Assembly: GCA_037013495.1 (NCBI GenBank)
Contig: CM072811.1
Location: forward strand, 17,118,659 to 17,182,658
Direction: 5' to 3'
Length of the DNA stretch: 64,000 nucleotides
From: Hippophae tibetana
Lineage: Eukaryota; Streptophyta; Magnoliopsida; Rosales; Elaeagnaceae
The translations under genes and the position numbers were made by a program. The notes beneath the pieces are model-generated. The model was not told the DNA's origin, did not search any database, and worked only from the letters and a program-made list of their open reading frames with translations. Positions 11,340 through 21,836 of this stretch are shown here, one piece after another (the first letter of the stretch is position 1; each line of letters opens with the position of its first letter).

Positions 11340-14203
11340 TGTTAGGTTAACTACTTCGCCTATATTTCTATTTTCTTAATGGAAATGTTTACATAGTCCA
11401 ACCTTTGATTAGTCCTTGATTGGTTGTCTTTGCTAACTTGAATGAATGAATTCAAGTTTTTCTCTAGATTTGGCTTGATGGGAGAAATTTTGGGCATTTT
11501 TGGTGGAGTTACTAGCTTGATGGGTTTGAGCTTTGGGAAAATAGAGTGTTGTTCAGTCTTTAAAAGAAATTGGGATGATTCCTCCACCCAGGATTATAGG
11601 TATTAGCATTGGGGTCAAACATAGGTCTTAGTTTGTATCCCCCAATACATTTACCTACTTGAGTTAAGTTGTAGCTTCTATTTGAAAGGGAGAGGCATCA
11701 ACACTATATCCCAAATTACTGGACACACCACATCGTTCTTTATTTGTTATGACATATGTAGTAAGAAGCACAACTTTCTTGGTGAGTTGAGTAAGCTTCA
11801 TTTGAACTTTTGTACCAGATTTGATTTCATAGGCTCCAACTTTCTTCACTCTAAAGCTCTTTTTTTGGGAATTATCACCCAACATTTCAAAGAGATTGCA
11901 TGTATCAGAGGTTGGTTTTTCTTCTATTGTTCCACCAGCATCATTATCAATAGTGGACTACCACTGTTGTGTCAATCCATCATATAAAAATTGGTTTAAT
12001 AGCTGCAGTGGGTAGCTGTGATGGAGGCATTAAGTGAGAAAAGTCTGAACCTATCTCATGATTCATGAATAGGTTCTTGATGAACAAAACCTGCAATGTC
12101 AATCTTGCCAATACTTTGGTTTTATATTTATAAAAATCTTGCAAGTGCACAAATCATTTAATAGAAAATGACTAGTATACTCCCAAAATCTATCTAAGAA
12201 AGGAATATATATGATTTTTAATTTATTATTCAAACTTTTAAAAACAAAATTAAATCCTAAACATCGTGTCACAATATTTTAGTTTTTGTTTCCTAATCTA
12301 ATAACATAAAAAATAAGCATAGATATGGATTCAATAAACAATTCTACAAATTTTTATCATTCATAACAGTATAGTATTTATGGATATAATAATTAAGTTA
12401 ATTATGCTTACTCATATTATTTAGGTTATTAAAGATATAAATTGATATTTATTGATTTTCTTTTTTATATGAATACCAACTTTGGTAGGGTTAGATATTT
12501 TTTGTTAATTAAACAAAACATTTAACACCTATGGGTGAAAATAAATCATTTAAATGTCATCTTTGGTGGTGTTAGACATTTAAAATTTTATTCAAGGTGT
12601 CCAAATTAAACCTAAGAATTTAATTATCCAAGTACTAACTTTCAAGTTTTAAAATTATAACTCAAAAATATGTTGTCAATAAATTTTTGAATAATAATTT
12701 TTCTACAAACTTTTGAAATAGAGTTTCACTCTAACTACTAGGTGATTGCACCAAAAAATAAAAGAGCATTACTCTAAATTAGACCGGATAATTAAACCTG
12801 AAAATCTAATTTTCATACTTAAGTTTGTAATGAAAAATAATATATTTCTATTTAACATCCTTAATATAAAATATTGAATAAAAACAAATTCAATTTATGT
12901 TATTAAAATGTTTTAGCTATTTAATATTTGGCAAGCATAATAGTGTCATTATTATATCATGTTTACAAATAGCCAGTAATGTTAAATTTAATCAAATACA
13001 AATTAAATATAACATATAAGATTAAAACATAAAAATAACTGTAAAAAATTTATTTTAAAACTATACCTCAAAAGAATCCTTATAGAATTTTGACACTAAT
13101 TCCATTTCTCGAAAACCTCCAAACGGATTTGCATTTTTGTTTATTGAATCAATAACTAGAAATTTACAAAAATATAAATAGTTCTTCTCAAAAAGAGAAG
13201 ATCTTTAAAAATAAAAAAAATCTAAGAAAACTTTATAGAGAGATAAAGTTAGAGAGAGAGAAAGAAGAGTTGCTTTTTTAGGTGCTAAGGTGTGTTTTCT
13301 ACAATGGGGGAGAATGGCCTTTTATAGGTGAGGAAAAAGGCTAAAAAAATGGAAAAATATCTCAAAAATTGGTCTTGGACACGTTTGGAAAAAATGGCAC
13401 GCCTAGGTAGTGCTGGTTAGTATGGGCACAGTATAGTGCATGTAGGGACATGCGCTGACATGGCATGGTCACACGTAGATACAAGCACTGACATGGTATG
13501 AGTGCCGAATATATGCGCACATGGATCTATCCCTGACACGGCATGTCACACATATGCGATGGCACAACATGGGTAGTTGTGTCGTAGCATGGACGACTCA
13601 AATGCAACATGGGTGGCTCTAACACGATTTTTGGGTAGTTTTGTCATTTCTCCAATTGTTTTTACTTTTCCTCATTTTTTAACATATTTGTGATATATTG
13701 CATCCATTATTTCTTTTGTTCGAGTCTTTAAAATATATTTTTGAATAAAAATACCTAAAAAATAATAAAAATACTCATGATTTTGAAAAGACAAATTTAT
13801 ATAAAATATATGATAAAATCATACAAATATAAATCTATTTAATCAATTAAATTACATTAAATAATGATAATTTTAGTGTTTTTTAAGCACTCATCAGTTC
13901 TCTCTCCATTTGAGTGAAAGTGAAAATCTTACCTCTCAGCTCTGGTATCTTATTGTGGGAATTTAATTGTTCCATAAATTTGTTGTAGACTTACTCTCAG
14001 GTTATTAGGGAACTTGAAGGAAGTGACTTGAGCCATGTCTTGTCCTTGTCATTAAGGATGTAAGAAAAACATCTCATTTGGAGTTTATCCTCTGTGAGTA
14101 CACCGAGGGAGAATGTCTGGATTGTAGAATAAAAGTCCCTAATGAAAAAAAGGTAACATGAAAAAATGAATGTTTCATAATTCATAATTTCTAATAGTCT
14201 CAC
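11340..14203 (-). pseudogene. Element D gag remnant, split by a solo LTR
   Basis: Retrotransposon Gag, the structural protein of the particle. The N-terminal part (14203 down to 13897) has EDKLQMRCFSYILNDKDKTW and SLPSSSLIT, the Retrotrans_gag core, ending KIFTFTQMERE. Reading resumes below the solo LTR at 12077 with EPIHES; element C has the continuous equivalent FSQMDEEPFHEAWERFK. The C-terminal part (11885-11360) has QLTKKVVLLTTYVITN and LNSFIQVSKDNQSRTNQRL, matching element C (LTKQVPLLTTYQIPN and LNAFIQVSHDNQ). Several stops and frameshifts. The match across the break shows that gag was whole before the LTR inserted. Confidence 0.8.
12078..13896 (-). repeat. Solo LTR, family C, TSD GTTCT
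   Basis: Reverse complement begins TGATGAGTGCTTAAAAAACA at 13896 and ends GTTTTGTTCATCA at 12078 (1819 bp), matching the 37213-39125 LTR along its length. The flanks are identical: GTTCT at 12073-12077 and 13897-13901. There is no internal region, so this is a solo LTR left by recombination between the two LTRs of a full element. It has a TATA-like cttttatagg (minus strand) near 13319-13326 and a GC-richer repeat block at about 13380-13640. Confidence 0.93.
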
Positions 14204-14987
14204 CCAAGTGGATAGAGACAGTTATAGTGCCAATTTTTGGCCCTTACATACTGCTTCATTGTGGTCTCTATCGGTGGTGAATTTTTTTCACATGCTTAAT
14301 GGTTCAAATAAATAGTCAAGATTAGGTTGAAAAAGTTGTTCAACAAAGGGTTATGGGATGTTAAAGTTTAGCCTCATGGATAGTCTAGATGGTCTATGTA
14401 TATTATTATTGAAAGGTGTGAAAGGATACCTTAATGATCTCCTACTTTACATATACTAATAAAAACAAATTTTAATTTCACCTGTCAAGTTGAAAAATAA
14501 TAAAATAAAATAAATTTATAAATTTATAAATTTATAAAAAAAAGTACATGTTTGTACACAGAAGTACTAAACCCGTAGGAAGGAACAAAAATGATACACA
14601 TGCTAGTAAAATAAATTATACATGAGTCAATTTATTACACAAAAGTTAGATTAAAATTAAAAGAAATAAAAGAATTAATAAATAAAATAAAATTATAAAT
14701 AAACAACAAACAATAAATAATTTTTTTAAAAGAAAATTACTTTTAATTTTTAATTTATTTTAAAAATTAAAAAGTTTATTTATTTATTTATTTTTGTTTT
14801 AAATAAAAGAAAGAAGTTTTTTGTTAAATTCAAATAATAAATAAGACTTTAATTGTTTTTAAATTTAAGATCCTTTATTGTCCTTTTTTTTAAAGTTTTT
14901 TAAACAAAAAATATAAAAATCTTAATATTTATAATATAAATGTTTTATTAAGATCTTGATAATAACAATTTAAAAAATATTATTCGT

Positions 14988-15005
14988 CTTGGGAACGGTG
15001 CGAAA
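14988..15005 (-). promoter_or_regulatory. Degenerate tRNA-Asp-type primer-binding site of element D
   Basis: Just inside the 5' LTR the minus strand reads TTTCGCACCGTTCCCAAG. It resembles TGGCGCCGTTGCCGGGG, the complement of the plant tRNA-Asp 3' end used as primer by Athila-type elements, with several changes. Position and orientation fit the minus-strand element. Confidence 0.5.
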
Positions 15006-15589
15006 AATTTAATCTATAAAAAAATATAGCATACACATTTTGTATCATTTATAAAATAGCTTACAAAGGCACGAATCACTTATAAAAATAAAAAGTACAC
15101 TTTCAAGGTCAATCTAAAGAGAAATTATGTGATCTTTAAATTATTTAACAAATTTTAAAAACAATATTAAAAATCTTAACATCTTATCATGATTGTTTTG
15201 GGCCCGATCCATTAAACTCGCATCACGACACACAATGTTTCCACATTGCTGCCTGCATCTATTTGGGACATATTTGATTTTATCCTTTTGGCTCGCACCG
15301 CGGCTCACTATAAATTCATACCACGACATACTTCAATCTACATCAATTGTAACCTTAATATTTCTTGTATTTTCTTTTTAATTGTCTAATTTGTAATGGG
15401 TGCTACAAGTATAATTCTTCAAGTTGAATCATTTTGAATACAAAAAACAACTGAAAAAATAAAATATACCCACAATTTGGAAAAGATAGATTTGCAAAAA
15501 AATGATAGTAAAACAAGCAAATAAAAATATGTATAATCACTTAACATGCATAAATTTATAATATATTAAGTACTATCGAGCACTCATCA
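15006..15589 (-). repeat. 5' LTR of element D
   Basis: Minus strand begins TGATGAGTGCTCGATAGTAC at 15589 and ends next to the PBS-like site. Related along its length to 6873-7454, with an extra stretch around 15230-15290. Followed by AGGAC (15590-15594), the counterpart of AGGAT at the other end. Confidence 0.72.
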
Positions 15590-15599
15590 AGGACACCAG

Positions 15600-16437
15600 G
15601 TTTAGATTTCTTACCATCTGAACCCCTAGGTTTAGATTCCTATGACAATATGTTCTTGAAACGATTCTAATATTCCTTATTTGATGAGTTGTTTTATTAG
15701 TTCTTTGTATTAAGATACTTCTTGAACCTAAGAGTAAATGAAACAATATATTCATCATCTAAATCATCATTACCATTAGAAGTTACATTTTACATTTTTG
15801 GAGCTTTTGAGTACCATGTCCTTATTCTTCTTAGGTGGCTTAAGAGTAAGCTCATATGTTTGGATGGACACAAATAGTTAATCAGTATTCAAGATGTCCA
15901 CATTCTAACTCTCATCTTATAATCTCCTAACAAAGAACTTTAAGTTTGCATACAAGTATAAGTTGAGGAATTTTCTCACCAAGTATAGAGGAAACATTAG
16001 TAACATCACAGAAAGGTGCATAAAATTGACAAAAGTGTCAATGTTGTAAATTTTAAGAGATTAATAGAGAGTTAGCAATCTTAGTTTAGTTTGTTTCACT
16101 TGGAAAGTTCTCTCATAAGAAAGAACAAGTTTATTCCAGGTACCTTTTGCAGTCTCATAGTTGGAGATGGGACAAAACTTGTCCATCAACACTATAGCAA
16201 AAATAGAACTTAACCCTTTTTTGATTGGATGCACTAAAGGTTCTTTCTTTAATGATCCATTCTTTTCTTGCCTTTATGGTTGTTACACCATCTTTGGTTA
16301 CGAAAGGTAACTCCCAATCTTTAAGAATGGAATCCCAAATGTTTTCATCTTATTTGAGATAAATGATTTACCTTCTTTCATTATGCGTCCATATGAATCA
16401 AATTACTAAGTATGTCTAGTATAGGTGCTGATATCAA
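15600..16437 (-). pseudogene. Ty1/copia gag remnant with degenerate PBS
   Basis: Minus-strand translation, broken by stops, follows the UBN2-type Gag of copia elements: DENIWDSILKDWELPFVTKD (about 16350-16290), then ETAKGTWNKLVLSYERTFQV with KQTKLRLL (about 16160-16080), then an I-L-G-E-K-I-P segment (about 15990). Gag would form the particle. At 16424-16437 the plus strand reads GGTGCTGATATCAA, a decayed complement of the initiator tRNA-Met primer site (TTGGTATCAGAGC), placed between gag and the LTR as expected. No pol was seen. The lower end runs into the flank of element D. Confidence 0.7.
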
Positions 16438-16438
16438 T

Positions 16439-17370
16439 TGAAAGTTCTAAAATGGAGCTAATAAGCCTAGAGAATAGTAACACAAACAAAGTAGCTAGAT
16501 ATTCAATCGCATGTAAATAGTGAAGTACAAAAATTAAAAAAATAAAACATTATATTTTTAGGTGGAAACAAACCGAATCACCTAACTTTTCATTATGAAA
16601 ACCAAGCGTTCAAGTACAAACTCGGTCTTATTCTACTTTTTATAAGATGTTGTCTTAATGTACATAAATTATGAGCTCCCTAATTTTTTTCATAATTTTC
16701 AAGATTACATTGAGCGATATCTAGACCAATATTCTAATTAGCTCATCGTCAATCAGACACAATCATGAACCAACCTGCAACTAGTGTTAGTAAAAAACAT
16801 ACAAGTGCCCATATGTGTTCTAGAATGGATTTAATAATGAATAAACCTAACTAAATGATTCAAAATCAACTAGAAAATATTAGAGCAAGCAAATTAAGTA
16901 CAAGTTCAATAAAAATTGCTTCTTTGAAATTTAATTATTACATGAAACAATCATGATCACACACAAAACTATTTAATCTAAACATGTAAAATCCTAATAA
17001 AGAAGAAGTTATATGAACATAAAAATATGAAACAAATAGGTTTATATCTATGCTAGCATAATCATACAAAGACATAAGATGAGATGATGAAACTAAGCCT
17101 AAATAAAGAGAAGACAAATTAACTGTTAAAACCTTCTGCTCCATTAAAAAAACTACTATATAATTGTATATTATTGTGAGAGAATAGTAATATATTTACA
17201 AAAAAACTAAAGAGAAAAACATCACACAACTAATGTGGAATAATTATACATGTAGTTGGCTACTGACTGAGATTAAAAAATGAATTATAGAGAACAAAAT
17301 ACGTCAATTATCAATAGTGGAATCAATCCCTCTACAAGATGGATCGATATCTCCCAAATATAATTTACAC
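16439..17370 (-). repeat. Copia LTR remnant, interrupted by CACTA element
   Basis: Begins TGAAAGTTC next to the PBS-like site. The first 130 bases resemble those at 63038 and 49445 (gtaaata ... ttatatttttaggtggaaacaaacc). It ends in AT-rich sequence with a ggatcgat motif (17341-17348) at the CACTA border. Similar gatcgat motifs continue beyond the CACTA element at 26305-26510, so the LTR probably continued there. The outer end is unknown. Confidence 0.5.
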
Positions 17371-17938
17371 CATTACTATAAAAACAAGCTTTCAAGTCGG
17401 TTAAAAACCAACTTTAAATTGAGTGACTTAAAATGTAAAGTCAGTTCAAACGGTCAACCGACTTTACATTTTATCATTTTTTTAATTTTTATTCTCATTT
17501 TTCACTCCACCCTGTATTCAATATATATAGCATAAAAAACCAAAATATAAATAATAATACAAATAATTAAAATTTTAAATATAATTAATTACTTGATATT
17601 TAAATTTATTACAAAAACAAATAATGTATATACAATACATATATATATATATATATAGTTAACTTAAATTACAAATAAAATAATATCGTCAAAGTATAAT
17701 TGGATTGTACGAGCAAGCTTGGTTAGCTTAGAATCACTAGCATTGTGACAAGGAAACTGGACAAAAAACATCGGGTTCATATAAAAATTCCTTCCCTACA
17801 TACATGAGCACGTAAACATCCATCAAACAAGCATTCTAAGCTTCAAAGACATATGAATGGAGAAATTAAATCATTATAAATATTACCATAAAAAAGAGAT
17901 TACCACAGCAACATCCGAGTGATATAACCCTTCGAACT

Positions 17939-18263
17939 CATATTAGCACTTTATTAATCATTTGTCTATAAATATGAAGTTATCTGGAATCTCTACTGGT
18001 ATTTTTAATGCTATAATGAACTCTAAATATGAAATCAAGTGTAACTCATATTTTGTTACTTGGCTTGTGTGAGTTTTGTTGCCCTTAAACGTATAGAACA
18101 ATTTTGTAATACGTTCATGGGCACCAAACTCATACAAGCCAAGTAGCAAAATATGAGTTACACTTGATTTCATATTTAGAGCTCATTATAGCATTAAAAA
18201 TACCAGCAGAGATTCCAGATAACTTCATACTTATAGACAAATGATTAATAAAGTGTTAATATG
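17939..18263. repeat. Long hairpin (inverted repeat) inside CACTA element
   Basis: The segment 17939 to about 18092 is nearly the reverse complement of about 18109-18263. Over the 127 bp checked base by base (17949-18073 against 18131-18253 or so) I count about five mismatches. The loop is only about 15 nt. The two arms meet around acaattttgt. The structure could be a foldback element or a hairpin RNA source. No protein was recognised. Confidence 0.85.
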
Positions 18264-19005
18264 ATGTTGTCATAAGGAAAGTAGGCAAGAGAGATGAGAT
18301 GAAGTTTGGGCCAAAAACAGGTTCATCAAACAATGCATTCTCCTAAATACATGAGCACATAACCATCCATCAAACAAGGGACTTCAGACAAAGGAATAGA
18401 GAAATTAAATCATTAAAAAATTACCGTTATGTTATCATATGCTATTCAAGATCATCAGAATCTTCTCATGATTCTTCTTGTGATGATATACTTTGAACCA
18501 TGTGTTCTGCCCATTCCTCTCGTAAATCATCAAAAATTTGCTGGTTGTATCTCGTCTTGTTCCAACCAAAGAATTACATGTATTTAAAATCAAAATAAGA
18601 GTGTAATTTCTTGTATTTACAAAACAATAACTCAAATAAAAAATTATTTATATAGGTAAAAGATATTACCACATCATCAATTGGAATTTTGATATTTGTG
18701 ATGATTTCGCTCATAAACTTCATGACATAATAACCACACATGACTCCATTATTTTGTTATAGAACCTATAAAAAACAAATGTACATGATTTTTCATATTT
18801 GAACATCTTTATTATTCAATTGTAAAATTATTAATATTCGCTTGTACATACCATAAATTTGTCCATATAAGCTTATGATATTATTTAAGGGCAATGCCAC
18901 TAAACTTGTTCCACAACTTCCATGCCCTATCAAGGTTTAAAACGGTTAGTTTTTTATTAAATATTACAAAAAATAATAGAAGAAACCAATAGTTAGCAAT
19001 AACTC

Positions 19006-21602
19006 TTACATTTCAACAACTGCTTTTGTAACTTTACTCAGTTCTATGGAAGCTGAGTCACAGTACCAAGCATGATTATTAAACAGATCAATGATTACCA
19101 ACATCCAATGATCTTGGCCTTGTTCAAATATTAGTGGCCAAAAGATTATCAAATTTTGATTTATGTTAAGTGTTAATGCCCTATCACATAATTGTTTAGC
19201 TCTCATGCTAACATACTTCTCTTGATATTGATTGACATATAAAGAATCATAGAACATTGTTAAATGCGATGAGTGATTATGTTGAAGTCAATAATAACAA
19301 GCCCTATATAAAAAGAGATTTCAATAAGTAATTAGATAATATAAATATAATTATATATGTTCTACATAAATGAAAGAAAATTAAATAGATTGAGGACTCA
19401 CCTTGTCCACACTTGAATTATACTTAAATAGATCATTTAATATTCAAATAGTTGCAATATGCATTCGATTGATATATAAGTTTGGCCGAGGTCTACACCA
19501 GAAATTTTTATAGGAAGTGGCACAGTCCATCCATCATTTATGCTAGATTCCTTCCCAACAATAGTCATCAAAGTGGAAAGATTTCTGATGAAGTTTAAAG
19601 TATAATCATAACTATACTTTTTCCAAGGCTTCTTCTTGCATGACTTGGTGCACGATGATTGGCTACTAGACATAGATTTAGCACAAGATATTTGCTTCAT
19701 CTCTCAAAATTTAGAACAACTTGAATCGATGGCCAAGCCACATACTGTCCAATAGCCTCTTGGACTGTGGTAGCATCATAAAGAACATGTAATGGAAAAT
19801 CATGAAGCAATGATTGATCAATTACTATTTTCCAATGATTAGTCAAATATTGATTATGAATCATCCGATCATCGCTTAATGGATGTACCGTTCTAATAGC
19901 AAAAAGTCCGTTGACGGATGTTTCAACAAACATTTCATATTCTATAAATAATTTAAGTGTTATATATAAAAAATAAAACATAAAATAAGAAATTAAAATA
20001 ATAGATTATATACATGAGAAATTAAAATCTTAACACATATGATTCATCAAATAGAGGAGGACTCCCATGTGGGGTAGCTATTGGATGTACATTCTCACCA
20101 ATATGTTCATCGTGGTTTGATTGATGGTAAGAATGCATAGATTGCATTGGAGAAAATGAACCACTACTTGATTGCATATGCATTCTGGGTGGCATGCCAG
20201 GCAAAGATGGTGGCATACCTGGTATGGATGGTGGCATGCCTGACATGGATGGTTGCATACTTGGCCAATATAGCATACCCTGGTTGTAGAATGATGCCAT
20301 GCTTGACATGTGTTGTGATTGATATTATTTTATTGTGGCAATCTCACTTAACATTGAGGCCTTAAAGGAGTTGAGTTATTCTTCAATTTTAGTGTACTTC
20401 TCCTTACTCACCATGTGAAGCTTTTGTTTCGGAATGTTAAAATACTCCATATAACAATAATATTGGCTACCTCCCCTAAATGACCAGGATGGTGGCGTTC
20501 GAATGCATGATATAGAGCATCTCTCCCAGGTTCTTTGATTATTTCACCCCTGGATATTTGTTCTTGAACAACTCTATACAAATAATAAAGAACACAAACA
20601 TATCATGCATTATTACATGAATTATTAAAAATCATTAAGACTTTGTATCAACCAAAATTACAAACCAACTTATTTAGTTGTTGTTCTCCTCGCTTAGACT
20701 TCGGTCTTGACTTTTTTGTTTTGGGAGTCTTTCTTTCTATGTATAATTCAGTTCGGGTACCAGGTCTACCCAATTCAGCTTCCTACATAAATTATGAAAA
20801 ATTTATTAACCAGGACATGAAATTAAATTGAGGAAAATAAATATAAAAATATTTATAAATTAACACAAATTAATAATATCATTCTATATCTAACTTCAGG
20901 ATTTGAAGACCTCCCAGTACGGTTTGGAAGAATGTTATGCATTTGTATATTCTGATGTTCTTCCCTAATAATTTGAAATTCATCCAAACGTCTATAATCC
21001 ACGAAATCTTTCCAAACTTAAGGTGTAATCCAGGAGTGTCCTTCAGGGATTTTCTAGAGCTCTACTTCATCAAGTGGTTCCAAATATGGAAACACATAAT
21101 TTCTTGCCAATCTGAAAGTCTTGTATTCCTTCCATGCCTCATTTGCAATCTTATAACACTTGCTCTTCCAATTGTCATCGACTTTGTAATGATTCTGTAA
21201 AAACACACTACAAAAAATTAGATATAATACAAAAAAGATATATTATATGTAATTGATTATAAAATATAAGAGACTTACACAAATGGTTATCCATATTTTG
21301 AACTTTTCTGCATCGTCAACCTGAGACCAATCATTTTTATTGATTGGTATACTAGACTTCACAAGTCGACCAATAGAGGATTTCAATTGTTGGCCATTTT
21401 CTCATATTGGATTACGAGTAGCATCAAATAGAACATGTATTCTATCATCTGGGTTAAGTGGAGCATCAAGTATATTCGCCCAATCCCTTGTTTTCAAATA
21501 CCCCAATGGATCATTTGGATCTACAAGCTCTATTACCCGAGGATCCATGAAATATCTGCAAACAATGAAGAAATATAAATTAATTGACAATTTTAGGAAC
21601 AT
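19006..21602 (-). pseudogene. CACTA accessory gene: Transposase_24-like, DUF8039-like, Ulp1-like
   Basis: Second gene of the CACTA element. From the N-terminus: RVIELVDPNDPLGYLKTRDW (about 21540); a block with SKCYKIANEAWKEYKTFRLA and YVFPYLEP (21150-21060) resembling the Transposase_24 (Ptta/En/Spm) region; ELGRPGTRTELYIERK (about 20780-20730); a low-complexity Met-Pro stretch with repeated PGMPPS units (20309-20130); a region with LHVLYDATTVQEAIGQYVAWPS (19780-19710) and PLPIKISGVDLGQTYIS (19515-19465) like the DUF8039 region of CACTA proteins; and a C48/Ulp1 peptidase-like end (19257-19006) with FEQGQDHWMLVIIDLF (His) and WYCDSAS (Asp). The catalytic Cys end was not found. Ulp1 proteases act on SUMO conjugates; their role in CACTA elements is unclear to me. 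Exon borders are not resolved and stops are present. Confidence 0.7.
20130..20309 (-). repeat. Met-Pro-Gly rich tandem coding repeat
   Basis: Within the accessory gene, three to five imperfect 24-bp units encode variations of S-I-P-G-M-P-P (for example SMSGMPPSIPGMPPSLPGMP). On the plus strand they show as repeated ggtggcat / atggatggt words. A low-complexity linker. Confidence 0.75.
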
Positions 21603-21836
21603 ACATATATATATAAGGGTTATTACAACAATATAGAAAATACGTTATGTTTAATTAGGTTCTTGATTGTATACATATATTCTATCACAATCACTTCGAG
21701 CCCATGACGAAGAATCATCATCATCAACTAGATCATCACATACATTAGGCAATTTATTTGATAAATTACTAATATTGGTTAATGTATCAAGTATATGGTC
21801 GTCATATTCTAAAGCATCAAAATGGTAAAAATATTT

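Larger units (their letters stand above)
6873..15589 (-). mobile_element. Gypsy element D, pol-less, interrupted by solo LTR
   Basis: Two related LTRs of about 580 bp (6873-7454 and about 15006-15589) flank an internal region that reads on the minus strand: PBS-like site, gag, a Transposase_32-like remnant, and a 3' non-coding part homologous to element C. Flanks AGGAT (6868-6872) and AGGAC (15590-15594) look like a 5-bp target duplication with one later change. No reverse transcriptase or integrase motif was seen, so the copy is non-autonomous or has lost pol. The two LTRs differ clearly, including an extra stretch of about 50-60 bases near 15230-15290, so the insertion is old. A family-C solo LTR (12078-13896) split gag. 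Confidence 0.75.

Noticed and set aside
20147..20365. Plus-strand Val/Trp/Met-rich frame
   Set aside because: Shadow of the Met-Pro repeat of the CACTA accessory gene on the other strand.
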